In this document: piece after piece, positions 45,898-55,486 of the stretch | How the letters are laid out: each line of letters opens with the position of its first letter | Position numbering within the stretch: the first letter of the stretch is position 1 | Assembly: GCA_022712315.1 (NCBI GenBank) | Contig: JALAGS010000083.1 | Location: 1 to 64,000 of the forward strand | Reading direction: 5' to 3' | DNA: 64,000 nucleotides | Source: Sphingobacterium sp. | GTDB taxonomy: Bacteria; Bacteroidota; Bacteroidia; Sphingobacteriales; Sphingobacteriaceae | Translations under genes and position numbers: made by a program | Notes under the pieces: model-generated | The model's database searches: none | What the model was told of the DNA's origin: nothing | Seen by the model: only the letters and a program-made list of their open reading frames with translations

Positions 45898-48540
45898 TTA
45901 GCCTAGTTTTATTTTGAGCGCATACCCCAGACCACTATTTTGCATCTTCTTGGGGAATTTCAACTGCAATCCATGGTCATCCTGCTCGAATTGAACCTGA
46001 CCAACTCCTAAGATTTCCACCGATTTCACTTTCGCTTTATTTTGGTTCAGGGCGTGTATATTGACAACCCCATTCTTCGGCAATACCAGAGCCATAGCGT
46101 ATATGAAATCATTCTTTTGGGTAAACCAAAAATCCGAAGCCGTAAAAGATGCTCTAAATCCTTCCCTCTCCCGTTGCTCGGTATCCGTTATCCGAATAGC
46201 CGTAGGCCCCTCATGTGCAGTGGTCCATGGGGATGTCCCATAAATCGCTTCCCCATTGAGTTGCAACCATTTCCCTAATATAGCAAGATTATTTTTTACC
46301 GGCGCAGCTATATTCCCTTGTGCATCGGGTCCAATATTGAGCATATAATTACCCCCTTTACTGACAATTTCCAAAAGCCAATAGCGTAATTCGTCTACAT
46401 TTTTCCAATCGTGGTCGTAGGATTTATAGCCCCAAGAATGATTGAATGTCCCGATAGCTTCCCATGGTTGATTAAAATGTTCCGAAGGATCTGGAATCCG
46501 ATTATCTCCAGGAATGGCATAATCGCCCATACCATTGCCAATCCTTTCGGAGACAATAACATGTGGATTGCAATCATACACGGTTTTATAGAACCTAAAG
46601 CTCTGTTCTGCAGTCATCAGTCCCGGCATATCAAACCAGATATATTTCAGCTGTTTGAATCGCGTCAAAATTTCCTTTACCTGGGGAATTGCTTTTTCGT
46701 TGAGATACGAAGCAAAAGAATTTTTACTGGGATCCCAAAGATTGGCACCGAAAGCGTCAGTTTTGGTATGGGCAAGATCGCGCTGTGCCTTTGTTACCGC
46801 ATATTGTGCGTCGCTACCATCCCTCCAATCGATATTGTGTGAATAATAGACACCAAAATCGAGTTGATGCCGAAGACAGGCATCATAAAGTTCCTGAATG
46901 ATATCGCGTTTAAAGGGCGTAGCCCGTATGCTATTGAATGAACTGACCTTTGAATCATATAGTGCAAATCCATCGTGATGTTTACTCGTAATAACAAGAT
47001 ATTTCATCCCTGCATCCTTGGCCATTTTAACAATGTTATCGGCATCAAAAGATTCTGGCGAAAATTGGTCGGCTAATTTGGCATAGGTGGACCGTGGAAT
47101 TTTTGCGACCAATTGAATCCATTCGGCGACACTAGGACTCCCTAGATCTTCTATTTTCCGTCCGTTCCATATACCGGCAGGGATGGCATACAGTCCCCAA
47201 TGAATAAATAAGCCAAACTTTTGTTTCTGAAAATCTTTGAGTGCCTGTGCCTTCTGTCTATTCATCTCCTGCCAGTCCTTCATCAGCTGCGCAAGCCGAT
47301 GTTTTCGCTTGTTCCAACGCGTCAAGGCTTCTAAATAATAATAGTCTGCGTACACCAAAGGCACATCAATCTCGCCTTTATGCGGAATACTGCCCACACT
47401 ATGTTTTAAGATAAACAGACCATTTCCACCAACGTCACTTGAATATTTCGACGATCCCAATGATCGCAAAATCTTTTCAGCCAGATCCAAATAATCCTTC
47501 TCTTGTCCCGGCTCCATATAGTCAACCAGTTCCAAAAGTGCCGATGCCGTGACAGCAGCAGCGGATGCATCACGCGGAACAGTGCTAAAATCTGCTTTTC
47601 GATAGTCCCAGTTTGGGACAAATCCCGCTTGATCGACATCAAAGTCCCATTGTGGCACCTTATCTTCCGGTAAACGGGGATGCGTTTTGTAAAACTCCGC
47701 CATTTTTAGCGCAGCCTGTAAAAATTTAGGATCCTTCGTTTCACGGTACATCACAACAAATCCATACAATCCCCACGCTTGCCCTCTAGCCCAGGCGGAA
47801 TTGTCCGAAAAACCCTGTGCAGTCTCCCTGCTCAATACAGCACCTGTATTGGGGTCATAGGTAACCACATGATAAGAACTGTAATCTGCGCGATATTGAT
47901 TTTTCAACGTCGTTTCTGCATGTCGAATAGCGGCATTCCGATAAACAGAATCACCTGATAATTTAGAAGCTAAAAAAAGAAGTTCCAAATTCATCATATT
48001 GTCGATAATGACAGGGAATTCATATTTATGCTTACCGTCCCAAGAGGAAAATGTATCCCAAGATTTAATCGCTCCAACCTTTGGATTGAAACGTGTCAAT
48101 AAAGATTTGGCACTCTGGATCAAGATCGATTTGAAAGCCGTATCACCAGTCAATCGATAAGCATTGCCATAACTGCAGTTCATGACAAAACCAATATCAT
48201 GGTGATGTGTATTAAATTGATTTTGACGTAAGGAATTCGTCCATTTTAATGCCGCATCACGCCATTGATCATCCCCCGTATACTCAAAAACATACCAAAG
48301 ACAGCCCGGCCAAAAGCCACCAGTCCAATCTCGGATATCGGTAAACGTTGTTTTTCCACTGGGATCTGCAGATCGCGGATACTTTGCCAGATCCTTATGC
48401 GCTTGATACAGTAAAGCATACTGTCGCTCCGCTAAATCGAATCCGTTTTTTACAAAATCAGTTGTATCAGCACGGAGATAAAAGGGATAAAAAAAAATCA
48501 AAAAATAAATGATATATAAGCGAAATCTGAAAACTATCAT
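45898..48540 (-). CDS. GH88-GH29 fusion: unsaturated uronyl hydrolase plus alpha-L-fucosidase
   Basis: 880 residues, exported (signal ~1-24). Residues ~30-410 are a GH88 unsaturated glucuronyl hydrolase: DWTGGFWPG (71-79), HHHDIGF with His114-Asp115, and IIDNMMNLELL with Asp180; the two aspartates correspond to the catalytic pair known in this family. Residues ~425-880 are a complete GH29 module: KFGLFIHWGLY (441-451), SKHHDGFALYD (519-529), FGVYYSHNIDW and YIWFDMPG with nucleophile Asp637, plus a C-terminal beta domain. A helical linker (~410-438) joins them. GH88 removes the 4,5-unsaturated uronic acid left by a polysaccharide lyase and GH29 removes fucose. No frameshift or stop separates the modules. 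Confidence 0.92.
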   Translation of the reverse strand: MIVFRFRLYIIYFLIFFYPFYLRADTTDFVKNGFDLAERQYALLYQAHKDLAKYPRSADPSGKTTFTDIRDWTGGFWPGCLWYVFEYTGDDQWRDAALKWTNSLRQNQFNTHHHDIGFVMNCSYGNAYRLTGDTAFKSILIQSAKSLLTRFNPKVGAIKSWDTFSSWDGKHKYEFPVIIDNMMNLELLFLASKLSGDSVYRNAAIRHAETTLKNQYRADYSSYHVVTYDPNTGAVLSRETAQGFSDNSAWARGQAWGLYGFVVMYRETKDPKFLQAALKMAEFYKTHPRLPEDKVPQWDFDVDQAGFVPNWDYRKADFSTVPRDASAAAVTASALLELVDYMEPGQEKDYLDLAEKILRSLGSSKYSSDVGGNGLFILKHSVGSIPHKGEIDVPLVYADYYYLEALTRWNKRKHRLAQLMKDWQEMNRQKAQALKDFQKQKFGLFIHWGLYAIPAGIWNGRKIEDLGSPSVAEWIQLVAKIPRSTYAKLADQFSPESFDADNIVKMAKDAGMKYLVITSKHHDGFALYDSKVSSFNSIRATPFKRDIIQELYDACLRHQLDFGVYYSHNIDWRDGSDAQYAVTKAQRDLAHTKTDAFGANLWDPSKNSFASYLNEKAIPQVKEILTRFKQLKYIWFDMPGLMTAEQSFRFYKTVYDCNPHVIVSERIGNGMGDYAIPGDNRIPDPSEHFNQPWEAIGTFNHSWGYKSYDHDWKNVDELRYWLLEIVSKGGNYMLNIGPDAQGNIAAPVKNNLAILGKWLQLNGEAIYGTSPWTTAHEGPTAIRITDTEQREREGFRASFTASDFWFTQKNDFIYAMALVLPKNGVVNIHALNQNKAKVKSVEILGVGQVQFEQDDHGLQLKFPKKMQNSGLGYALKIKLG

Positions 48541-48562
48541 CTTTAAGTGTATGTTACAATCG

Positions 48563-48595
48563 GCCGAGGGGAATGCGGTCTATATCCCCCTCGGC
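48563..48595. repeat. strong hairpin between SusD and the GH88-GH29 gene
   Basis: GCCGAGGGG (48563-48571) pairs with CCCCTCGGC (48587-48595) around a 15-base loop. On the minus strand no T-run follows, so it is more likely an mRNA-stability or partial-termination element that separates high SusCD expression from lower enzyme expression. Confidence 0.6.
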
Positions 48596-48614
48596 TTTAA
48601 TAAAAAATGAAAAA

Positions 48615-50381
48615 CTAATCTATCCAACCAGGGTTTTGCACCAGATTCACATTCATCTGTATTTCTGAAGTCGGAATAGGCCATACTGTCAAGAAATCAC
48701 CTTTATAGCTATAGTTTCCAACATTTGTTCCCCAGACCTGCTTGCGCCCGTTGCCTGCTTGAAATACCGTCTCTTTCCAGGTCCCCCAACGTAACTCGTC
48801 AAAGTAATTAATCCCCTCATTCGGGAACTCCACACGGCGTTCATTCCGAATGCGTATACGTAAATCTTCTTTTCCGCCAACAGTGGTTGCTGCATTTGAA
48901 TTTAACAGTGCAACACCTGCACGTTGTCGCACTTCGTTGACTTTAGCAATAGCCTCATTCAATTTACCATCTTCATTCAATGCTTCGGCCCACATCAATA
49001 AGACATCAGCATAACGGAAAATCGGAAAATCGATAGGGCCATAATTGCGATCGACAATCTCATTTACTCCTTCGGCGACAAATTTTCGATAGAAATAGAA
49101 AAAATTAATCTGTGTATCACTCTGAATATCGCCATCTACCTGTGCCTGCCCACGAAATGGCCAGCGCATAAACTGAAGACTTTCCACATTGGTAAAATTA
49201 TACGCTCCCCTAAAAGTGGAATAGGGTGTCACAATATTTGCTTGTAGACGCGGATCACGATTTTCATAGGCTTTTTTGATGCGCTCCTCATTGCCTTGCG
49301 GCAGATAAAGGCTCATTTTTGCTCCCCTTAATACCGCCGCTGCCTTCTCTGCTTCCGTCAGGTTGTTCCTTAGAAAAAATACCTCTCTTTCATTTTCAGT
49401 TAAGCTTGCATATCCAGGAATTATTTTATCCCACTCAAATTTGGATCCGTCACTATTTTCATAAAGATCGACCAAATGAGGTGAAGGCATATAGTAGTTC
49501 CAGCCTCGCGAATACACCGAGGGCCAGCCACAAAACAATTGCATGTTATTTCCGTATCCCGACTCACTCCGATGCTGAATAGAAAAAATCATTTCCGGAC
49601 ACTGCTCATTGGCTTCTTTAAACAGTGCTTTATAATCGCCAAAGAGTGTGTGACCAGCATCTTTCACTTTTTGAAAATCGGCCGCTGCTTTTGCCCAATC
49701 CTTTCGATAGAGATAAACTTTACCCCGTAAGGCGTAAGCGGCCGCTTTGGTTGCATGTCCATAATTTGCATTACCTGCGGGGTAACGATCTGGGAAATTG
49801 CTTTCTGCAATACAATCGTTTAGGTCAGCCAATATTTGATTCCAGACCTCCTCTTCCGAACTACGTCCTTTAATAGCCTCCGCTGCCGTAAACGGTTCAA
49901 GATAAATCGGCACCCCCTTGTAGAGTTGGTTAAGCCTAAAGTAAAAATAAGCGCGTAAGAATTTAGCTTCAGCAATATATTTAGCTTTCTTTTCCGCTGT
50001 TGAAGGGGACTTTACCGGAATATTCTTTAGCGCATCATTAGCACGCTGAATTCCTTCGTATTGAATCTTCCAAACATTCAAAAATAAGGGATCTCCCGCG
50101 GTAATTGTTCCCGTCAATAAGGGTTCATCAAAACGCGCCTGTCCTGTATATGAAAAGCGGTCAAACTGATAGAGCTCATAAGGTGAGATCAATCCACTAT
50201 GCCCCATCAGGAGCCTGAACGAACTATAGATTCCCGCAACGCCCAAATCGGTTAAATTATCTGTTGTCCACATTGTTGCGGTGGAGACCGATGAATACGG
50301 CGAGGTATCCAAAAGATCTTTTTTGCATCCTATTATACTAGTTAGCAATACTATCGCTATAATTTTTTTCATCTTTTTCAT
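48615..50381 (-). CDS. SusD/RagB family lipoprotein of the uronate/fucose locus
   Basis: About 588 residues; lipoprotein signal with Cys19 (TSIIGCKKDLLD). SusD segments: TDLGVAGIYSSFRLL, EAKFLRAYFYFRLNQLYKGVPIYLE (in part), TKAAAYALRGKVYLYRKDW, FRYADVLLMWAEALNEDG, NEVRQRAGVAL and ERRVEFPNEGINYFDELRWG, ending MNVNLVQNPGWID. It caps the STN-type SusC encoded just upstream. I start at ATG 50381; ATGs at 50390 and 50372 are alternatives, and a longer frame to 50492 would overlap SusC by almost 100 bases and add an implausible leader. Confidence 0.93.
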   Translation of the reverse strand: MKKMKKIIAIVLLTSIIGCKKDLLDTSPYSSVSTATMWTTDNLTDLGVAGIYSSFRLLMGHSGLISPYELYQFDRFSYTGQARFDEPLLTGTITAGDPLFLNVWKIQYEGIQRANDALKNIPVKSPSTAEKKAKYIAEAKFLRAYFYFRLNQLYKGVPIYLEPFTAAEAIKGRSSEEEVWNQILADLNDCIAESNFPDRYPAGNANYGHATKAAAYALRGKVYLYRKDWAKAAADFQKVKDAGHTLFGDYKALFKEANEQCPEMIFSIQHRSESGYGNNMQLFCGWPSVYSRGWNYYMPSPHLVDLYENSDGSKFEWDKIIPGYASLTENEREVFFLRNNLTEAEKAAAVLRGAKMSLYLPQGNEERIKKAYENRDPRLQANIVTPYSTFRGAYNFTNVESLQFMRWPFRGQAQVDGDIQSDTQINFFYFYRKFVAEGVNEIVDRNYGPIDFPIFRYADVLLMWAEALNEDGKLNEAIAKVNEVRQRAGVALLNSNAATTVGGKEDLRIRIRNERRVEFPNEGINYFDELRWGTWKETVFQAGNGRKQVWGTNVGNYSYKGDFLTVWPIPTSEIQMNVNLVQNPGWID

Positions 50382-50395
50382 TCTTATCATTCGGA

Positions 50396-53300
50396 TTAAA
50401 AAGTAAGATTTAGACCCAGTGAATATTGGCGCATTGTTGGATAATTGGCGGTTGTTCCAATTTCTGGATCTAGCCCCGGATATTTCGTCCATGTCAGCAG
50501 ATTTTCGCCCGCCAAATAAATACGTAGTTTGGCAATCGAGAGGCGGCTGACTAAGCTTTCTGGAAGTGTATAACCAAGTTGGAGATTACGCAATTTTACA
50601 AAAGAAGCATTGTACAAATAGTAATCGCTTGTCCGACCATTCTGCGCATCTGTCTCTGCTTTTAAACGGGGATAATACCCATCGGTGTGATTATTGGGAT
50701 CTGCGGGATTTGCTGCATTATAGTAATAATGATTGTTGGCGACCAAAGCCGGAACAGATTTACCTTGCGCGACAATGGATGAATTGAGATAAAGTTCATT
50801 CCAATAATAAGACATTCCTGAAGACGCAGACCAGATCATAGAGGCATCGAACCCCTTATAAGCCATATTGACACTAAGCCCATAATTAAAAGCCGGTGTT
50901 TCTCTCTTTCCCATAAATCTTTGGTCATACACATTCCCATAAATACCATCGCCGTTCATATCCGAATAAATCAAATCACCATACCAGATCTTGGTGGGAT
51001 CTATGCCATCGGCAGGCTGGAATGAATAGCCTGCGGCGACCATTGCTTTCAGCCAGTCCATATCCTGTTCTGTACGGATCATACCATCCCGTGGCCCACC
51101 GTTTTTATCAACAGAACCATCAGCTAAAAAGTGACTTCCCGAACCCTTATACACATTGTACAAATAGAATTCATTGATTTCGTGCCCTTCGATAATCCGC
51201 TGATTGACACCGGTAGACACCATACCGATATTGGACTGATAAACACGATTACCAGCAGCATCTGTTACATAGCCTTCTGATAGTGCACCTTTATATTTCT
51301 CTACCCGATTGGTATTGTAGGCAAAATTGGCTGATATGCCGAATTTAAATTCATTGATCTTATCTTGGTACCCCAAGGTCAGTTCAAGCCCACGTTTACT
51401 GACTTCGGCTATATTCATCGTTGCTGCGGTAGCGGTTCCTGTTGTCGCTGGAATAGTTGGAACGTAAAGGATGCCATCCGTATAAGCTCGATAAGCGTCA
51501 AACTCGACGGTCAGTTTATTCTTCAGTGCAGTCGCTGTAAAGCCCACATTCGTGGTGGTGGTCGTCTCCCAATGCAATAGATCATTTCCCAATTTAGTTT
51601 GTGCTAAACCACGAATAGCCTGATTATTGAATGAATAGTTTACAGTACCATAGGAAGGGAGATGGTCGTAATTACCCGGAGAGGCATTATTTCCGGTTTT
51701 CCCCCATGAAGCTCTTATTCTCAAGTCATTCAGAAAGGATTTGAGTGAAGTCATAAAGGATTCCTCCGAAATCCGCCATCCTGCGGAGAATGCGGGAAAG
51801 AATCCCCAGCGTTTGGCGGTTCCAAATCGCGATGATCCATCGTAACGTACAACTGCTTCAGCCAGATATTTATTCGCGTAGGCGTAATTAGCTCTTCCGA
51901 AAAAGGAACGCAGTCCATAATCAAGCTCATCACCGGTGATGGAACTCATCGTCGTCGCCGAGTTAAACGTTGTTAAATCGGGATGCACAAGGCCTAGCTT
52001 GGCCGCACCAATATTATATTGGTTAAAATATTGCTCATTATAACCTAAAATTCCGCCCACATCATGTTTACCAAAAGAACCTGAGTAGCGCAATACGTTA
52101 TCAATGATCACATTGTAACTCTTAGTCAATCCATATTGGGTTGTTATTTGCCCCGACGACAGTGCTGCTGTACTCAATTTGTTCGTTGCGAAATTCCATT
52201 TTTCATAAGGTACCTGATGGGAATTGGTCTCGGTGTAGGCATAATTGTAATTTACCTTTGATTCAAACTCCAGGCCCTTCATCAGATTTAATTTCGCAAA
52301 AATTGTCGTATTGAATCGATTGACTTGATTCTTCCCGCTCATCCCATGGAGAAAAGCCAATGCATTATTTGCTGTAGCAGACTCTTCGGCAGCAGCTGGA
52401 AAACCATAGACTCCATTATAATAAGGATAAACACCAGGTACAGTTTGAGTTTGGTAGGAATATGCGGTAGCAACATCGGCTACGCTCAAGTTTTGCAGAT
52501 CACCAAAGGTCTGCGTTCCTACAGTCAAAAACTTCGCAACCTTCGACTGCAAATTGATACGCATACGTATCTTATCCGCTCCAGTTTCGGGCATCGTGCC
52601 TGGATTATTGAAATATCCTACTGAAAAGAGGTATTGCGTATTCTCGTTGCCACCATTTAAGGACAGATTGTGATTTTGTAAAAGCTTCCGTTGTCCAAAA
52701 AGTACATCGCCCCAATTGGTATTTGGATAAGCGACCTCATTTGGAATACCAAATTCGGTTAGCCCTGTTGGATTTTTCTTTGCTTCTTCCCAAAGATTGA
52801 TTGTCGCATCTGTATACACAGCGGCACGTCCCAAATTTGTGAATCCTTCATTGACTAGGCGCATATGCTGCGCATAATCAGTAATAAATCCGGGCACATT
52901 ATTAGGTCGAAGCATAGAGACCATTCCGGTATAGGAGACATTATTTTTCCCTTTGGCGCCCTTTTTAGTTGTAATTAGAATAACACCATTTGAGCCTAAA
53001 GAGCCATAAATTGCTGCTGTTGCAGCATCCTTCAGAATAGAAATTGATTCCACATCATTGGGATTTACTGCATCCATAGATCCTACAATACCATCGATGA
53101 CGACTAAAGGTGACGTATTGTTCAAGGTTCCCTTTCCACGAATCAGGATATTAGCGCCATCGGCTCCCGGTTTTCCCGTTGAGGTCTGCACATTAACTCC
53201 AGCTGCAAGCCCTGCTAAGGAAGATGTTAATGTAGACGTGGACCGATTTTCCAATGAGCTTCCGCTCACAGTTGATACGGCACCAATCACATTTGCTCGT

Positions 53301-53962
53301 TTCTGGCTACCATAGCCCACAACAACCACCTCATCCAGACCACTTACTACCTCTTGAAGCACAATACTCAATTCTTCGTTGCCAGTGATACTTTTTTCTA
53401 AACTTTGATAGCCTATATTCGAAAATATCAAGGTACCGTTAGCAACAGGCAACTGAATCGTAAACCTTCCATCTTGATCCGTAACCGTGGAAATGTTTGT
53501 TCCTTTCACTGTAACGGTTGTTCCTACAAGGGCCTGTCCTTTGTCATTGACGACCTTGCCGCCGATACTCCGCTGCAATTCTTCTTTGCGATCAGGATTT
53601 AGCGGATTTCTTTTGGGCTTTATCACGATCACTTCATCTTTTTTAACCCAGTCCAGATCCAACGGTGCGACAATTGCATCTAATGCTGCTTCCAATTTGG
53701 CATGTTGTATGTTGACAGACAAACGGGTTTGCGCCAACGACTTGCCATTTAAGAAAAAATTGATCCCAGTCTGTTTTTGGAGATCACGCATAACTTCGTT
53801 TAAAGTCACATGCTTCGCGGTTAGATTTATGGTCTGTGCATTTCCTTCTGCAAACAGCTGCATCGCTGTCAGTAAAGAAATGAGTACGATCAATTTCATA
53901 ATCAGTATACTTCGTAAAGTTAAACTCCACGGGTGTAGCCTAACAAATGGATAAAAAATCAT
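50396..53962 (-). CDS. SusC/RagA TonB-dependent transporter with STN signalling domain
   Basis: Up to 1188 residues. After the signal (ending GNAQ, ~43) comes an STN domain (~44-115: INLTAKHVTLNEVMRDLQKQ and SVNIQHAKLEAALDAIV), which passes substrate signals to FecR. A carboxypeptidase-regulatory-like domain (GGKVVNDKGQALVGTTVTVKG, in part), a plug with VVVVGYGSQKRANVIG, SPLVVIDGIVG and ATAAIYGSLGSNGVILITTKKG, and a barrel ending YSLGLNLTF follow. Start uncertain: ATG 53962 gives the long leader seen in many STN-type SusC proteins, ATG 53899 a short one. The position behind sigma and FecR matches trans-envelope control. Note YGSLGSNG where most relatives have YGSRGANG. Confidence 0.94.
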   Translation of the reverse strand: MIFYPFVRLHPWSLTLRSILIMKLIVLISLLTAMQLFAEGNAQTINLTAKHVTLNEVMRDLQKQTGINFFLNGKSLAQTRLSVNIQHAKLEAALDAIVAPLDLDWVKKDEVIVIKPKRNPLNPDRKEELQRSIGGKVVNDKGQALVGTTVTVKGTNISTVTDQDGRFTIQLPVANGTLIFSNIGYQSLEKSITGNEELSIVLQEVVSGLDEVVVVGYGSQKRANVIGAVSTVSGSSLENRSTSTLTSSLAGLAAGVNVQTSTGKPGADGANILIRGKGTLNNTSPLVVIDGIVGSMDAVNPNDVESISILKDAATAAIYGSLGSNGVILITTKKGAKGKNNVSYTGMVSMLRPNNVPGFITDYAQHMRLVNEGFTNLGRAAVYTDATINLWEEAKKNPTGLTEFGIPNEVAYPNTNWGDVLFGQRKLLQNHNLSLNGGNENTQYLFSVGYFNNPGTMPETGADKIRMRINLQSKVAKFLTVGTQTFGDLQNLSVADVATAYSYQTQTVPGVYPYYNGVYGFPAAAEESATANNALAFLHGMSGKNQVNRFNTTIFAKLNLMKGLEFESKVNYNYAYTETNSHQVPYEKWNFATNKLSTAALSSGQITTQYGLTKSYNVIIDNVLRYSGSFGKHDVGGILGYNEQYFNQYNIGAAKLGLVHPDLTTFNSATTMSSITGDELDYGLRSFFGRANYAYANKYLAEAVVRYDGSSRFGTAKRWGFFPAFSAGWRISEESFMTSLKSFLNDLRIRASWGKTGNNASPGNYDHLPSYGTVNYSFNNQAIRGLAQTKLGNDLLHWETTTTTNVGFTATALKNKLTVEFDAYRAYTDGILYVPTIPATTGTATAATMNIAEVSKRGLELTLGYQDKINEFKFGISANFAYNTNRVEKYKGALSEGYVTDAAGNRVYQSNIGMVSTGVNQRIIEGHEINEFYLYNVYKGSGSHFLADGSVDKNGGPRDGMIRTEQDMDWLKAMVAAGYSFQPADGIDPTKIWYGDLIYSDMNGDGIYGNVYDQRFMGKRETPAFNYGLSVNMAYKGFDASMIWSASSGMSYYWNELYLNSSIVAQGKSVPALVANNHYYYNAANPADPNNHTDGYYPRLKAETDAQNGRTSDYYLYNASFVKLRNLQLGYTLPESLVSRLSIAKLRIYLAGENLLTWTKYPGLDPEIGTTANYPTMRQYSLGLNLTF

Positions 53963-54005
53963 ATGTTTGTACGGTTTGTATTATTTATAAATGGTTATCA
54001 AAAAT

Positions 54006-54019
54006 TTGCCCTCGGGCAA
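54006..54019 (-). terminator. small hairpin with T-run before SusC (possible attenuator)
   Basis: On the minus strand TTGCC-CGAG-GGCAA is followed directly by ATTTTTG. The stem is only 5 bp, so termination would be weak. It lies in the FecR-SusC gap about 45 bases before the SusC start. Confidence 0.35.
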
Positions 54020-54046
54020 CACTTGTAAGTATATGCAGCCATTCGA

Positions 54047-54074
54047 GGCAGTGCCCCCCAGCACTGCCTTTTTT
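54047..54074 (+). terminator. hairpin with T-run in the FecR-SusC gap
   Basis: GGCAGTGC (54047-54054) pairs with GCACTGCC (54061-54068) around a C-rich 6-base loop and is followed on the plus strand by six T residues. Only the plus strand has the T-run, yet neighbouring genes are on the minus strand. It would stop antisense transcription, or act as a plain stem in the FecR-SusC message. Confidence 0.55.
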
Positions 54075-54151
54075 GTCTTACCTATACCCGCTATCCAGCT
54101 TAAGTGGAATCTATAATCAGGTCTCTTTTCATCAATTTTTTAGGGTTATTA

Positions 54152-55426
54152 TTATTTTTGTGGTATTACGAATAAAATGGTATTTCCCCGGTCCTTGCTT
54201 AATTCAAAACGAAGACCACTTTCTTCCAAGACTTCAAGTACTTCCCGGAGTGGTTTGCTCCGTTTTATACGACCATAAAAATGAGTCTGTGGGAGGTTGG
54301 ACTTGTATCTCACTTCGACATTATACCATCGGCCAATCTGCCGAAGTGCATCCGAAATCGGTGTTTCGTCGAAATAAAACAGTCCTTCCTTCCACGCTAT
54401 ATAAGGAGCTACATCCACATTGGCAATGCGGATATCTCTGCCATCGGTATTTATAGATTGCTGCCCGGGCTTTAAGTACATCGGCGGCAAAGCATGATTA
54501 TCGTTTGATAATTTAACCTTTCCTGTTATCAAGGTTGTCTTAATACTTTCATTTTCAGGATAAGCATTTACATTAAATTCGGTTCCAAGCACCTCAATTT
54601 CTTGCCCTTTACTCAGCACTTTAAAAGGACGTGAACGATCTTTGGTCACCTCAAAAAAAGCTTCGCCCACTAGGGTAACCTTTCGTTCATTTTTGGCAAA
54701 ACTCATCGGATATTTCAGGGAAGAGGCCGCATTGAGCCATACTTTTGTCCCATCGGGCAAGGTAATTTGATACATTCCACCTAAGGGAGTGGTCAACTCC
54801 AACAGTACCTTACTTGGATCAACTCCCGTACCTTGTTTATCATATATGGTAGTACCGACAGATTCCCCATTTTCATAAGTAATATGATCGCCCATCACAA
54901 TCCCAGACGCCTGTTTCTTGAGTTGTAAAAGGGTACCATCCGCCAAACGAAGTGTTGCGCTATTTCCCCCCGGTTGTACAGCATCCCGCAACGTATCTTG
55001 AATCCCTGTCAGGTCCATAGGGCCCCGTGGGTTGCTTGTCTTTTGTTGCCAAATGTACATCATTGAACAAACAAAAATAAACAAGCAGGCAGCTGCCCAA
55101 TAAGGCCAGACTATTGAAAACTTGGGTTTCTTTTGGATTGGAGCAATATCGTGTTCTTCCTCTTCCGACAATCCATTGACACCTTCTGTATCTTGCTGAA
55201 TTTGCTTTTTGATATTTTCGAATGTTATTTTCTGTCTGGATTCACTCATCTCCGCTGCAGACGAGGGCTGCAGTAAACTAGCAACTAGGGCTCTGTCGAT
55301 GGCGTCCTGATCACTGCGATCAGTAGCAGAGAACGCTTGCCGCAGCCATTCGATCTCCTCCAGCGAGCAGTTCCCTTCTTTATATTTTTGAAGTAATTGG
55401 TCTATTTTAGATTTATTGGTATCCAC
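54152..55426 (-). CDS. FecR-type anti-sigma factor
   Basis: 424 residues. The cytoplasmic N-terminus (~1-100) contains KYKEGNCSLEEIEWLRQAF. A membrane helix lies at ~107-125 (YWAAACLFIFVCSMMYIW). The periplasmic FecR domain (~200-320) has LLELTTPLGGMYQITLPDGT, VWLNAASSLKYP, RKVTLVGEAFFEVTKD and VLGTEFNVNAYPE. A C-terminal DUF4974 domain (~345-424) has PISDALRQIGRWYNVEVRYKS (in part). It should receive the STN signal of the SusC encoded 189 bases downstream and release the sigma factor encoded 60 bases upstream. The start is GTG at 55426; no in-frame ATG precedes it. Confidence 0.93.
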   Translation of the reverse strand: MDTNKSKIDQLLQKYKEGNCSLEEIEWLRQAFSATDRSDQDAIDRALVASLLQPSSAAEMSESRQKITFENIKKQIQQDTEGVNGLSEEEEHDIAPIQKKPKFSIVWPYWAAACLFIFVCSMMYIWQQKTSNPRGPMDLTGIQDTLRDAVQPGGNSATLRLADGTLLQLKKQASGIVMGDHITYENGESVGTTIYDKQGTGVDPSKVLLELTTPLGGMYQITLPDGTKVWLNAASSLKYPMSFAKNERKVTLVGEAFFEVTKDRSRPFKVLSKGQEIEVLGTEFNVNAYPENESIKTTLITGKVKLSNDNHALPPMYLKPGQQSINTDGRDIRIANVDVAPYIAWKEGLFYFDETPISDALRQIGRWYNVEVRYKSNLPQTHFYGRIKRSKPLREVLEVLEESGLRFELSKDRGNTILFVIPQK

Positions 55427-55486
55427 TGCAATGTATTTTTAAGGTAAATACACACCGCAATAAAAAAAGGTCTGCTCTGAAAAAAA

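Noticed and set aside
50382..50492. upstream extension of the SusD gene by 37 codons
   Set aside because: It would overlap the end of SusC by almost 100 bases and bury the lipoprotein signal.
53487..53954. 155-codon plus-strand frame
   Set aside because: Antisense to the STN and regulatory-like domains of the SusC gene; no independent support.
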